Origin: Amycolatopsis albispora
GTDB taxonomy: Bacteria; Actinomycetota; Actinomycetes; Mycobacteriales; Pseudonocardiaceae
Length of the DNA: 64,000 nucleotides
Direction: 5' to 3'
Assembly: GCF_003312875.1 (NCBI RefSeq)
Contig: NZ_CP015163.1
Span: 3,534,001-3,598,000 of the forward strand
Part shown: piece by piece, positions 25,555 to 34,462 of the stretch
How the letters are laid out: the number at the start of each line of letters is the position of its first letter
Position numbering within the stretch: the stretch's first letter is position 1
The notes under the pieces: generated by a model
Seen by the model: only the letters and a program-made list of their open reading frames with translations
Told to the model about the DNA's origin: nothing
Databases searched by the model: none
Program-made: the position numbers and the translations under genes

Positions 25555-26526
25555 ATGTACGCACCAGGGCACCAGCCGATCGTGGTCGCGGAGGGCCTGC
25601 GGAAACGGTTCGGCGAGACCGAGGCGCTGTCCGGGCTGAACCTGAGCATTCCGGCGGGCACCGTGTACGGCCTGCTCGGGCCGAACGGCGCCGGCAAGAG
25701 CACCACCATCCGCGTGCTCACCACGCTGACCAAGCCGGACGCCGGCCGCGCCTGGATCGCCGGGTGCGACGTGGCCACCCAGCCCGGTGAGGTCCGCCGC
25801 CGGATCGGGCTGGCCGGGCAGCACGCCGCGGTGGACCAGGAACTGACCGGCCGCGAGAACCTGTGGATGTTCGGCAGGCTGTTCCACCTGACCGGCAAGC
25901 AGGCCGCGCGCCGCGCCGCCGAGCTGCTCGAGCAGTTCGACCTCACGCACGCCGCCGACCGGCAGGTGCGGACCTACTCCGGCGGCATGCGGCGGCGGCT
26001 CGACGTGATCGCCAGCCTGATCATCCGGCCGGCCGTGCTGTTCCTCGACGAGCCGACCACCGGCCTCGACCCGCGCAGCCGCAACGAGATCTGGGACGCC
26101 GTCCGCACGCTGGTGGCCGGAGGAACCACGGTGCTGCTGACCACCCAGTACCTGGACGAGGCCGACCAGCTGGCGCACAAGATCGCGGTGATCGACACCG
26201 GCCGGGTGATCGCCGAGGGCACCCCCGCGCAGCTCAAGTCCCGCATCGGCGGACGGCTCGACGTGGTGGTCGCGCCCACCGCCGACCTGATGCGCGCGGC
26301 CAGGGCGATGGCCGAGATCGCCCGCGCCGCCCCGGACGTCGACCCCGACGAGCGCCGCGTCAGCGTGGCCACCGGCTCGGCCACGCTGAGCCTGCCCGAC
26401 GTGCTGCGCTGGCTGAACATGGCCGGGATCGAGGTGGCCGACATCGGCCGCCGCACGCCGACGCTCGACGAAGTGTTCCTCACCCTGACCCACCGCACCC
26501 AGCCCGTGGCGGAGGCCCGCGCATGA
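25555..26526 (+). CDS. ABC transporter ATP-binding protein, DrrA type
   Basis: 323 residues. Walker A GPNGAGKST near residue 43, signature motif YSGGMRRRLD near 141, Walker B LFLDEPTTGLDPRS near 160 and the H-loop region TTQYLDEADQLAH. The C-terminal DUF4162-like extension is typical of daunorubicin-resistance DrrA proteins. It energises export by the permease encoded next, with which it overlaps (ATGA). Ligand unknown; TetR control suggests drug or metabolite efflux. Confidence 0.94.
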   Translation: MYAPGHQPIVVAEGLRKRFGETEALSGLNLSIPAGTVYGLLGPNGAGKSTTIRVLTTLTKPDAGRAWIAGCDVATQPGEVRRRIGLAGQHAAVDQELTGRENLWMFGRLFHLTGKQAARRAAELLEQFDLTHAADRQVRTYSGGMRRRLDVIASLIIRPAVLFLDEPTTGLDPRSRNEIWDAVRTLVAGGTTVLLTTQYLDEADQLAHKIAVIDTGRVIAEGTPAQLKSRIGGRLDVVVAPTADLMRAARAMAEIARAAPDVDPDERRVSVATGSATLSLPDVLRWLNMAGIEVADIGRRTPTLDEVFLTLTHRTQPVAEARA

Positions 26527-27347
26527 CCACGTTGGACCAGCCGCAGTGGTCGAAGCTGCGGTTCACCGTGCACGACGGACTGACCGTGTTCTACCGGAAC
26601 CTGCTCAAGCTCAAGCACAGCCCGGGCCAGGTGATCGCCGGGCTGGCGTTCCCGCTGGTCGCGGTGGTGCTGTTCGGGTACGTCTTCGGCAGCGCGATCC
26701 CGATCGACAACGGCGCGAACTACCGCGAGTACCTGATGCCGGGCTTGTTCGTGATGAGCCTGACCATGTCGATCGCCGGCACGCTGACGGTGATCGCCAA
26801 GGACAACGGGCTCGGCGTGATGGACCGGTTCCGCTCGATGCCGATGTCGCGGGCGGCGGTGCCGTTCGGCCAGACCGCGGCCGACCTGCTGGTCGGCGCC
26901 ACCGGTGTGGTGGTGATGTCGTTGTGCGGGCTGGCTTTCGGCTGGCGGGCGCACAACGGGATCGGCATGACGCTGGCCGGGTTCGGGGTGTTGTTCCTGA
27001 TGAACTTCGCGGTCTCGTGGGTCGGGGTGTTCCTCGGCTCGGTGATCAAGAAGGAGGAGACCGCGTCGCGGGTCGGGCCGCTGCTGATGCCGGTCACCAT
27101 GATCTCGAACGTTTTTGTGCCCACGGACGGCATGCCGGACTGGCTCGCGGTAATCGCCGAGTGGAACCCGATCAGCGCCACCGTCGCCGCGCTGCGGGTG
27201 CTGTTCGGGAATCCCGGCATCCCGACCGGGCCGGACGTGGCGTGGCCGCTGGCGAACCCGGTGCTGGCTTCGGTGGGGTGGTCGGTCCTGCTGCTGCTGG
27301 TCTTCGCGCCCCTGTCGGTGCGCAACTTCAACCGCGCGGGCCTGTGA
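26523..27347 (+). CDS. ABC-2 type permease, DrrB type
   Basis: 274 residues. Six predicted membrane segments, with the EFV-like N-terminal amphipathic region (LRFTVHDGLTVFYRNLLKLKHSP) and the ABC-2 signature VFVPTDGMPDWLAVIAEWNPIS near residue 198. It forms the membrane half of the exporter with the upstream ATPase and overlaps it by 4 bp. Ends 14 bp before palindrome copy F. Confidence 0.93.
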   Translation: MTTLDQPQWSKLRFTVHDGLTVFYRNLLKLKHSPGQVIAGLAFPLVAVVLFGYVFGSAIPIDNGANYREYLMPGLFVMSLTMSIAGTLTVIAKDNGLGVMDRFRSMPMSRAAVPFGQTAADLLVGATGVVVMSLCGLAFGWRAHNGIGMTLAGFGVLFLMNFAVSWVGVFLGSVIKKEETASRVGPLLMPVTMISNVFVPTDGMPDWLAVIAEWNPISATVAALRVLFGNPGIPTGPDVAWPLANPVLASVGWSVLLLLVFAPLSVRNFNRAGL

Positions 27348-27361
27348 CGCCCCGAGCCTGG

Positions 27362-27412
27362 ACACGAATGTGGCTTTCGGGGCGGATTTCGCCCCGAAAG
27401 CCACATTCGTGT
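27362..27412. repeat. dispersed palindrome, copy F (perfect 23-bp stem)
   Basis: Perfect 23-bp stem, loop GATTT, core GAATGTGGCTTTC, filling the 73-bp gap between the convergent permease and DUF885 genes. Arms and loop match copy C almost base for base. Confidence 0.92.
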
Positions 27413-27420
27413 TCGGTTGC

Positions 27421-29073
27421 CTAGACGGAGGCGACCCAGGTTCGCACGACGTGTTCCAGTACCGGCAGCGGAACGATGCCCGCGCCCAGCACCACGTCGT
27501 GGAAGGCACGGATGTCGAACCGCTCCCCCAGCTCGCGTTCGGCGTCGGCGCGCAGGCGCTGGATCTCCAGCCGTCCCACCATGTACGCCAGCGCCTGTCC
27601 GGGGCAGCCCGCGTACCGGTCGATCTCCAGCTCGATCTCCAGCCGCGCCATCGGCGTGTGCTCGACCAGGAAGTCCACCGCCTGCTGACGGCTCCACCCC
27701 AGCGCGTGCATCCCGGTGTCCACCACGAGCCGCCCGGCGCGCATGGAGTCCTGGGTCAGCATGCCGAAGCGCGCGATGTCGTCCGAGTACAGGCCCATCT
27801 CGTCGGCCAGGCGCTCGGTGTAGAGGCCCCAGCCCTCCAGGTACGAATCCACCGACATGATCCGCCGCACCAGCGGCAGGTGGTCCAGGTCGAGCGCGGT
27901 GCACAACTGGAAGTGGTGCCCCGGCACGGCTTCGTGGAAGGCGATCGCCTCACTCGTGTGCCGCGGCCGTTCCTCGGCGCGGTACGTGTTCGCGTAGTAG
28001 ACACCCGGCCGTGAACCGTCGAGCGGCGGCTGGATGTAGTAGGCGATGGTGCCGCCCTCGGCCTCGGACTCCGGGATCGAGGTGACCTCGCAGACCTGCT
28101 CCGGGATGCGGCCGAACCACTGCGGCGCCACGGCTTCCGCCCGCCGGATGGCCGCCCGCGCGGCGTCCAGCAGTTCCTCGCCGTCGCGCCAGCGCAGCTT
28201 CGGGTCCTCGCGCAGCCGCCGGAAGATCTCCGGCAGGTCCTCGGTGCCGAACACGCGCGCACCCAGCTCGCGGTACTCCTCGGCCAGGCTCGCGATCATC
28301 TCCAGGCCGGTGGCGTGCAGTTCCTCCGGCGTCCGCTCGGTGGTGGTGTACACCTTCGCCAGTGCGGCGTAGCGCTCCTTGCCGTCCGGCTGCCAGCAGA
28401 TGCCCGGCTGGTCGGCACCCCGCGCACCCGGCTTCAGCTCGGCGGCCAGGAAATCGCGGTACCCGGCCAGCGCCGGGCGCACCACGTCGGCGAGCAGCCT
28501 GTCCTGCTCCTCGGCGTACCCGGGCAGCTCGACGCCCGGCGTCAGGCGCAGCGGGTCGTCGTCCGGTGCGTTCAGGTAGCGCTCCACGCTGGCGATCCCG
28601 GCGTCCACCAGGAACTCCGGCGCGCGCAGGCCGTCGGCGAACCCGGCGCGGTGGCGGGTGATCGCCGCGCTGAGGTACTCCGGCACCGCGCGCAGCCGGT
28701 CCAGGTGGGCGCGGGCGCCCGCCTCGTCGGCCACCGACGGCACCGGCAGGAACAGCAGCAGGTGCTGCGCCGGGCCGACCTGCATGTCGCTGACCGAGAA
28801 GTCGGTCACCCGCGCCTCGATCCTGGCTGCTTCGGACCGCGCGAGGGCGGCCAGCGTCCGGCGGGTGGTCTCCTCCTCGGCGGTTTCCGCGGTCGCCTCC
28901 TCGGCCCGGCGGCCCAGCTCCAGGTACCTGGTGCGGTAGCCCTCCTGCGCTTCGGCGCTGAAGTCCGGCAGCTGCCGCTCCGGGATGCCGAGGCCGAGCA
29001 GCAACGGCAGCATCGGCTGGTGCTCGAAGTGCAGCTCGACGAACTCGTCCGCCAGCTGCCCGACGGCGCTCAC
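27421..29073 (-). CDS. DUF885 zinc-peptidase-like protein, downstream copy
   Basis: 550 residues from GTG 29073, which overlaps the stop of the upstream copy (GTGA). DUF885 family with the HExxxGHH-type motif AIAFHEAVPGHHFQL near residue 380 and the second acidic motif YLEGWGLYTERLADEMGLY, as in thermolysin-like Cys/Zn carboxypeptidase relatives. Predicted cytoplasmic; no signal peptide. About half its residues match the next gene, so the pair arose by tandem duplication. Substrate unknown. Confidence 0.9.
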   Translation of the reverse strand: MSAVGQLADEFVELHFEHQPMLPLLLGLGIPERQLPDFSAEAQEGYRTRYLELGRRAEEATAETAEEETTRRTLAALARSEAARIEARVTDFSVSDMQVGPAQHLLLFLPVPSVADEAGARAHLDRLRAVPEYLSAAITRHRAGFADGLRAPEFLVDAGIASVERYLNAPDDDPLRLTPGVELPGYAEEQDRLLADVVRPALAGYRDFLAAELKPGARGADQPGICWQPDGKERYAALAKVYTTTERTPEELHATGLEMIASLAEEYRELGARVFGTEDLPEIFRRLREDPKLRWRDGEELLDAARAAIRRAEAVAPQWFGRIPEQVCEVTSIPESEAEGGTIAYYIQPPLDGSRPGVYYANTYRAEERPRHTSEAIAFHEAVPGHHFQLCTALDLDHLPLVRRIMSVDSYLEGWGLYTERLADEMGLYSDDIARFGMLTQDSMRAGRLVVDTGMHALGWSRQQAVDFLVEHTPMARLEIELEIDRYAGCPGQALAYMVGRLEIQRLRADAERELGERFDIRAFHDVVLGAGIVPLPVLEHVVRTWVASV

Positions 29074-30719
29074 TTCGCCGCCCACTCGGTCACCACGGCG
29101 TCCAGCACGGACAGCGGCAGCGCACCACCGCCGAGCACCAGGTCGTGGAAGGCGCGGATGTCGAACCGCTCCCCCATGGCGGCCTCGGCCGCGGCCCGGA
29201 TGCGCTGGATCTCCAGCCGCCCCACCATGTACGACAGCGCCTGGCCCGGGAACGCGATGTAACGGTCCACTTCGGACTCGATCTCCACCGGTGGCATCGG
29301 GGTGTGCTCGGTCAGGTAGTCCACCGCCTGCTGGCGGCTCCAGCCCAGCGCGTGCAGCCCGGTGTCCACCACCAGCCGCCCGGCCCGCATCGAGTCGCAG
29401 CTCAGCATGCCCAGCCTGGCCACGTCGCCGGAGTACAGGCCCATCTCGTCGGCGAGCCGCTCGCTGTAGAGGCCCCAGCCCTCGGAGTAGGCGTTGAAGT
29501 CGCCGACCCGGCGCAGCAGCGGCAGGTGGTCCAGCCCGAGCGCGGTGCTGAGCTGGAAGTGGTGCCCGGGAATGGCCTCGTGGAAGGCCACCGCCTCGGA
29601 CATGTGCCGGAACCGCTCGGTCGCCTGGTGGGTGTTCGCGAAGTAGGTACCGGGGCGCGAGCCGTCCGCGGCCGGCCACAGGTAGTACGCCGCCGCGGCA
29701 CCGGGCGCCTCCGCCTCGGGCACCGGCTCGACCACGCACTGCTGCGGCGGGATCCGGCCGAACCACTTGGGTGCCTCCGCCTCGGCCCGCGTGATCGCGG
29801 CCCGCGCGGACTCCAGCAGCTCGTCGGCGCTTTCCCAGCGCAACGCGGGATCGGTGCGCAGCCGCTGGAAGATCTCCGCCAGGTCCTTGGTGCCGAAGAC
29901 GCGGCCGCCGAGCTCCCGGTACTCCTCGGCCAGCTCGCCGATCAGCCGCAGGCCGGTGGCGTGCAGGTCCTCCGGGGTGCGGTCGGTGGTGGTGTGCTTG
30001 CGGGCGAGCGCGGTGTAGATCTCGTCACCGCCCGGCAGCCACTTGAGACCGACCTGGTCGAGCGGGCGCCCGTGGGCCGCGATCTCGTCGGCGAGCACCT
30101 TCCGGTACGCGGCGAACGCCGGCCGCACGGCGGTTTTCAGCAGCTCGGCGCGGCGGCGCTCGAACTCCTCGTCCGGCGCGGCCTGACGCAGCAGCGGGTC
30201 CTGCGACGGCTCGGCCAGATACCGGTCCAGGTGCTTGATCGCGGCCTCGACCAGGTGCGCGACCGGGGTGCGCCCGGCCGCCACGCCGGCGCGGTGCCGG
30301 TCGGCGACCCGCTCCAGGTAGTCCGGGATCGCCGCGATCCGGCCGAGGTGCGCTTCGGCGGAGGCCTCGGTCACGGTGATCATCGGCAGCATGGTGAGCA
30401 GGCTCACCGCGGGCGCGACGAACATGTCGGTGATGGTGAACTCGGTGAGCCGGGCGTCGATGCCGTCGATGTGCGCCTTGGCCTGGCTGATCAGCACGTC
30501 CAGGGTGACGCGGTCGGTTTCGCCGAGCGCGGACCGGTCCACCGCGGCCGCGCGGTCCGCGATGTCGGCCAGCTTGGCCCGATGTGCCTGCTCGGCCTCC
30601 GCGCTGGGATCCCCGATGCCGGGGCGGTTCTGGTCCAGCCCGAGCAGCACCGGCATCAGCGGCTCGGCTTCGAAGAGCAGGTCGGTGAACTCGTCGGCGA
30701 GTGCGACGGCCTCGGTCAT
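29070..30719 (-). CDS. DUF885 zinc-peptidase-like protein, upstream copy
   Basis: 549 residues from ATG 30719. Same architecture as the downstream copy: AVAFHEAIPGHHFQL near residue 378, YSEGWGLYSERLADEMGLY near 415, and the C-terminal PGQALSYMVGRLEIQRIR. Both copies keep the putative metal ligands, so both may be active. The upstream sequence in this frame reads through an unrelated gene on the other strand and is not coding. Confidence 0.9.
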   Translation of the reverse strand: MTEAVALADEFTDLLFEAEPLMPVLLGLDQNRPGIGDPSAEAEQAHRAKLADIADRAAAVDRSALGETDRVTLDVLISQAKAHIDGIDARLTEFTITDMFVAPAVSLLTMLPMITVTEASAEAHLGRIAAIPDYLERVADRHRAGVAAGRTPVAHLVEAAIKHLDRYLAEPSQDPLLRQAAPDEEFERRRAELLKTAVRPAFAAYRKVLADEIAAHGRPLDQVGLKWLPGGDEIYTALARKHTTTDRTPEDLHATGLRLIGELAEEYRELGGRVFGTKDLAEIFQRLRTDPALRWESADELLESARAAITRAEAEAPKWFGRIPPQQCVVEPVPEAEAPGAAAAYYLWPAADGSRPGTYFANTHQATERFRHMSEAVAFHEAIPGHHFQLSTALGLDHLPLLRRVGDFNAYSEGWGLYSERLADEMGLYSGDVARLGMLSCDSMRAGRLVVDTGLHALGWSRQQAVDYLTEHTPMPPVEIESEVDRYIAFPGQALSYMVGRLEIQRIRAAAEAAMGERFDIRAFHDLVLGGGALPLSVLDAVVTEWAAK

Positions 30720-30802
30720 CGGGCGGCCCCCATGGTCGGTTCGGTGTGGTGGACCCGAGCCTAGTCCGAACCTGGGCGGGCGAGGCGGTAGCGTGACGGG
30801 CT

Positions 30803-31789
30803 GTGGCCGTGACCGATCCCGTGGATGCCCGCCTGCTCGCCGCGCTGGCCGAGGTGGGCAAGACGGCCGTACACGAACTCGCCGCCAAGGTCGGCATGGA
30901 TCCGCGCGAGGTGGCCTACCGGCTGGTGGCGCTGTCCGGCAGCGGGTTGCCGCTGCTCGTCGGCGTGGAGAGCGATCCGAACGGGCTGCGGGCCGCGCTG
31001 GTCGGTGGTGCCGGGCCGCGCCCGCCCGTCTCGCAGCCGCAGCAGGCGCCGCCGCCTCAGCCGAATGTCGCCGGTACCCCGTCCGGCCGGTACAACGTGC
31101 ACGCGCCGCCACCACGGCCGGGCGTGCAGGGGGTGCCGAGCGGTGCGTACGGCGTGCCGAGCGGGGCGTACGCGGTGCAGGGCACACCGTCCGGCCGGTA
31201 CCAGCCGCCGCCGCGCCCCCCGCAGCAACCGCCGCAGCAGGTCCACCGGCCGCCGATGCCACCGCCGTCGGCCGACCCGGTGATGAGCACCTGGGGTCCA
31301 CCGCAGAGCGCGTCATGGGCGCGTGGTGACCAGCCGCCGTCCGGTAACGCGCCGGTGCCGCCCGGCAGGCGCACCGGGAAGGCGGGCGAGGTGCTGGAAA
31401 CCCAGGGCCTGGAAGGTGAACGCCTCGCGCTGCAGCTGCTCGAGGTGCAGGACCCGGCGGACTTCCTGTTCAGCGCGGCCGGGTACAGCCTGGAGCCGGG
31501 TGAGCGCGCGGTGGTGGTGCACACCGAGATCACCAACCGCGGCCAGATCCCGTTCGCCTCGCTGCCGGACAACTACCTGGAGCTGATCACCGCCGACGGC
31601 AAGGCCATCGGCAAGGCACCGGTCTCGCTGTCCTCGCGGCCACCGCACCGGATCGGCGTGCAGCCCGGCGAAACCGCGGGCGGGCACACCGTCTACGTGC
31701 TGCCGGAGGCGACGCGGGTGGTTTCGGTGCGGTGGAACGCCCGGCCCGAAGTGGACGAACGCTCCCTCACCTGGTCCATCGAGGACTAA
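30803..31789 (+). CDS. AsnC-type HTH protein with Pro-rich SGxY repeats and C-terminal beta domain
   Basis: 328 residues from GTG 30803; a TAGCGT -10 element at 30789-30794 suggests a leaderless start. Residues 1-60 form an AsnC-like winged HTH (DARLLAALAEVGKTAVHELAAKVG). Residues 75-195 are Pro-rich with repeats TPSGRY, VPSGAY, VPSGAY and TPSGRY. The C-terminal 130 residues (AGEVLETQGLEGERLALQLLEVQDPADF ...) form a DUF4352-like immunoglobulin-type fold. No signal peptide or membrane segment is seen, so the DUF4352-like domain, usually extracellular, is in an unexpected context. Confidence 0.8.
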   Translation: MAVTDPVDARLLAALAEVGKTAVHELAAKVGMDPREVAYRLVALSGSGLPLLVGVESDPNGLRAALVGGAGPRPPVSQPQQAPPPQPNVAGTPSGRYNVHAPPPRPGVQGVPSGAYGVPSGAYAVQGTPSGRYQPPPRPPQQPPQQVHRPPMPPPSADPVMSTWGPPQSASWARGDQPPSGNAPVPPGRRTGKAGEVLETQGLEGERLALQLLEVQDPADFLFSAAGYSLEPGERAVVVHTEITNRGQIPFASLPDNYLELITADGKAIGKAPVSLSSRPPHRIGVQPGETAGGHTVYVLPEATRVVSVRWNARPEVDERSLTWSIED

Positions 31790-31950
31790 GGCGCGTTTCA
31801 CAAGTCTTGTTCGCGCTCTTCGCGCCCAGGCGGCCCCTGGCGGCACCGGGCCTTCGGCCGAGTACGCCCAGTACGAGGCCGAACGCCCGGCACCGCCAGG
31901 AACCACCTGGATCACGAAGCCCATCGAACAGACTTGTGAAACACGCCCTA
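31787..31950. mobile_element. MITE-like element: 160-bp near-perfect inverted repeat with TA flanks
   Basis: Two arms of about 78 bp fold on each other with a few mismatches. The ends read TAAGGCGCGTTTCACAAG on the left and, on the opposite strand, TAGGGCGTGTTTCACAAG on the right, so TA (or CTA) is repeated at both borders, as for IS630/Tc1-type non-autonomous elements. There is no ORF inside. The left border supplies the TAA stop of the preceding gene. Confidence 0.65.
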
Positions 31951-31988
31951 GGCCGCACACTTTCCCGCGGTCGTGCACTCTGCCTCGT

Positions 31989-33071
31989 GTGACCGAAAAC
32001 GAGGAGCTCAGCGAGCTGGTGGCGGCCGCCCGGCGCGGCGATGGCGAGGCCTTCGGCCGGCTGTCCGACCGGTTCCGCCCGGAGCTGGTCCTGCACGCCT
32101 ACCGGTTGCTCGGCCGGTACGACGAAGCCGAGGACGCGGTGCAGGACACCCTGCTCCAGGCCTGGCGCGGGATCCGCGGGTTCGAGGGACGGGCGAGCGT
32201 GCGCAGCTGGCTGTACCGGATCGCGACCAACTCCTGCCTGGCCAGGCGCGTCAAGGACGAGCGGCGGCGGCGACTGGTCGCGGCCACCGCGGTTCGCGAC
32301 GGCGTCGCCATTCCGGTACCGGCCACCGTGCCGTGGTTGCAGGCCGTGCCGCAGGACGCGATCGAGGCGGTGGCGCAGCGGGACCCGCGGCCGGACGAGC
32401 GGCTGGTGGGGCGGGAGTCGCTGGAGATCGCGTTCGTCGCGGCGTTGCAGCACCTGACCGGACGGCAGTGCGCGGTGCTGGTCCTGCGTGACGTGGCCGG
32501 CTGGCCGGCCGGCGAGGTCGCCGCGCAGCTGGGCACCACCACGTCGGCGGTCAACGCGTTGCTGCAGCGGGCTCGCCGGACGATGCGGACGGTGCTCGGA
32601 CCTGACCGGGCCGAGTGGCGCCGGAGTTCCCCGCCCGCGAGCGAGGCGGCTCTGGTGCGGCGTTATGTCGAGGCGGTCGAATCCGGTGACGACGAGGCGA
32701 TCGCGACCCTGCTGGCCGCCGACGTCCTGGTCAGCCACCAGCCGCACGGCGGCAACGCCACCCCGGAGGTCACCTGGTACCGGGGCCGCCAGACCACAGT
32801 GGACGCCTGGGCGCCGGCACTGCACGGCAGCATGGCGCTCGACCTGCGGCTGGTCGAGTTCGGGGTGAACAACCAGCCCGCGGTCGCCACCTACGGCCGG
32901 CTTCCCGGCACCACCCCGCACCGCGCGTTCAGCCTGACCGTGCTCCGCACCACGGGCGAGCACATCACCGAAATCGTCAACCTCAGCCCAGCCCAGTTCC
33001 CCGCGCTCGGGCTGCCGATGGAGCTGCCCGCGACGACCGTGCCCGGCCGCGGGCGAGAGAGGACACCATGA
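31989..33071 (+). CDS. ECF RNA polymerase sigma factor with SnoaL-like C-terminal domain
   Basis: 360 residues from GTG 31989. Sigma region 2 (FRPELVLHAYRLLGRYDEAEDAVQDTLLQAWRG) is at about residues 29-62 and region 4 (LTGRQCAVLVLRDVAGWPAGEVAAQLG, with TTSAVNALLQRAR) near 155-198. The last 150 residues are a SnoaL/NTF2-like domain (VRRYVEAVESGDDEAIATLLAADV), as in the SigG/SigJ and ECF41/56 groups, where the domain replaces an anti-sigma factor. No anti-sigma gene is adjacent. The next gene overlaps it by 4 bp and is a likely co-product. Confidence 0.93.
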   Translation: MTENEELSELVAAARRGDGEAFGRLSDRFRPELVLHAYRLLGRYDEAEDAVQDTLLQAWRGIRGFEGRASVRSWLYRIATNSCLARRVKDERRRRLVAATAVRDGVAIPVPATVPWLQAVPQDAIEAVAQRDPRPDERLVGRESLEIAFVAALQHLTGRQCAVLVLRDVAGWPAGEVAAQLGTTTSAVNALLQRARRTMRTVLGPDRAEWRRSSPPASEAALVRRYVEAVESGDDEAIATLLAADVLVSHQPHGGNATPEVTWYRGRQTTVDAWAPALHGSMALDLRLVEFGVNNQPAVATYGRLPGTTPHRAFSLTVLRTTGEHITEIVNLSPAQFPALGLPMELPATTVPGRGRERTP

Positions 33072-33520
33072 CCGAGCGACCCCTCCGCACCGATGCCCAC
33101 CGCCGCCTCGAAGTGTTCCTCGGCGACTGGCGCGCCACCGGCGTCGCGCACGTCGGCCCCGGTGGTGAGCCAGGCGAAACACCGTGGTCGAGCACGCACA
33201 CCGGCCGCTGGCACACCGGCGGGTTCTTCCTGATCCAGGACGAACGGGCCCGCCTGGGCGGGCAGGACTTCGACACGCTGAGCCTGCTGGGCGTCGATCC
33301 CAGTACCGGCGGCTACGTGGTGCGGACCTTCGACAACGGCGGCTTCTACCGCCAGTACGAGCTCACCGCCGACGGCAACCGGTGGACGATCACCGGGGAC
33401 ACCGAACGGGCCGAGATCACCTTCAGCGAGCACAACCGGCGGCAAACCATCCACTGGGCGTGGAAACCCGCCGGAACCTGGGTGCCGCTGTGCGATCGGG
33501 TAGCCGAACGCCACGACTGA
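33068..33520 (+). CDS. DUF1579 family protein
   Basis: 150 residues, start overlapping the sigma factor stop (ATGA). DUF1579-like beta-barrel: RRLEVFLGDWRATG near residue 12, LGVDPSTGGYVVRTFDNGGFYRQYEL, and a terminal Trp-rich segment HWAWKPAGTWVPL. Many such proteins are stress-related lipocalin-like folds. Translational coupling to the sigma factor suggests it belongs to the same response. Confidence 0.82.
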   Translation: MTERPLRTDAHRRLEVFLGDWRATGVAHVGPGGEPGETPWSSTHTGRWHTGGFFLIQDERARLGGQDFDTLSLLGVDPSTGGYVVRTFDNGGFYRQYELTADGNRWTITGDTERAEITFSEHNRRQTIHWAWKPAGTWVPLCDRVAERHD

Positions 33521-33538
33521 GCCCCGCCCGGAAGCGCG

Positions 33539-34462
33539 TCACGACTCCGCGCGCAGCTTTTCCAGCGCCGCCGCCAGGTCTTCGGGGTAGTCCGCCTCGA
33601 ACTCCACCCAGCGCCCGTCCGCGGGGTGCGCGAAGCCGAGCGTCCTGGCGTGCAGCCACTGCCGTGACAGCCCCAGCCGCCGGGCCAGCACCGGGTCGGC
33701 GCCGTAGGTCAGGTCACCGACGCACGGGTGCCGCAGCGCCGCGAAGTGCACGCGGATCTGGTGCGTGCGCCCGGTTTCCAGCTTGATGTGCGCGAACGAA
33801 GCCGCGCGGAAGGCCTCGACCACCTCGTAGTGCGTCACGCTCGGCCGGCCACCGGCGACCACGGCGAACTTGTAGTCGTGCCGGGGGTGCCGGTCGATCG
33901 GCGCGTCGATGGTGCCCTTGGTCGGGTCGGGATGGCCCTGCACCAGCGCGTGGTAGCCCTTGTCCACGGTGCGTTCCTTGAACGCCCGCTTGAGCACGGT
34001 GTAGGCGTGCTCGCTCTTGGCCACCACCATCACGCCGGTGGTGCCGGCGTCGAGCCGGTGCACCACGCCCTGGCGTTCGGCGGCACCGGAGGTGGAGATG
34101 CGCAGCCCGGCCGCGGCCAGCCCGCCCACCACGGTCGGCCCGGTCCAGCCGGGGCTCGGGTGCACGGCCACGCCGACCGGCTTGGACACCACCACGATGT
34201 CGTCGTCGTCGTGCACGATCCGGAGGCCCTCGACCGGCTCGGCGACCACCTCGACGGTGCGCGGCTCGGGCAGGGTGACCTCCAGCAGGCCGCCCGCGGT
34301 GAGCCGGTCGGACTTGCCCGCCGGCTTGCCGTCGAGCAGCACGTCCCCGGCTTCGGCCAGCTCGGCGACCGCGGTGCGGGACAGCCCGAGCAGCTTCGCC
34401 AGCCCGGCGTCCACCCGCATCCCGTCCAGGCCGTCCGGGACCGGCAGCATGCGCCCGCTCAC
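33539..34462 (-). CDS. RluA/RluD-family pseudouridine synthase
   Basis: 307 residues from GTG 34462, overlapping the lspA stop (GTGA). N-terminal S4 domain ([24 protein letters not shown]) then the RluA catalytic motif [15 protein letters not shown] near residue 140 with the catalytic Asp, and GRTHQIRVH near 235. It isomerises uridines in 23S rRNA, RluD being the best comparison. The lspA-rluD order is conserved in Gram-positive bacteria. Confidence 0.94.
   Translation of the reverse strand: MSGRMLPVPDGLDGMRVDAGLAKLLGLSRTAVAELAEAGDVLLDGKPAGKSDRLTAGGLLEVTLPEPRTVEVVAEPVEGLRIVHDDDDIVVVSKPVGVAVHPSPGWTGPTVVGGLAAAGLRISTSGAAERQGVVHRLDAGTTGVMVVAKSEHAYTVLKRAFKERTVDKGYHALVQGHPDPTKGTIDAPIDRHPRHDYKFAVVAGGRPSVTHYEVVEAFRAASFAHIKLETGRTHQIRVHFAALRHPCVGDLTYGADPVLARRLGLSRQWLHARTLGFAHPADGRWVEFEADYPEDLAAALEKLRAES

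Noticed and set aside
25863..26522. N-terminal extension of the ABC permease into the ATPase gene
   Set aside because: The extension is an out-of-frame shadow; the true start is the ATG at 26523 overlapping the ATPase stop.
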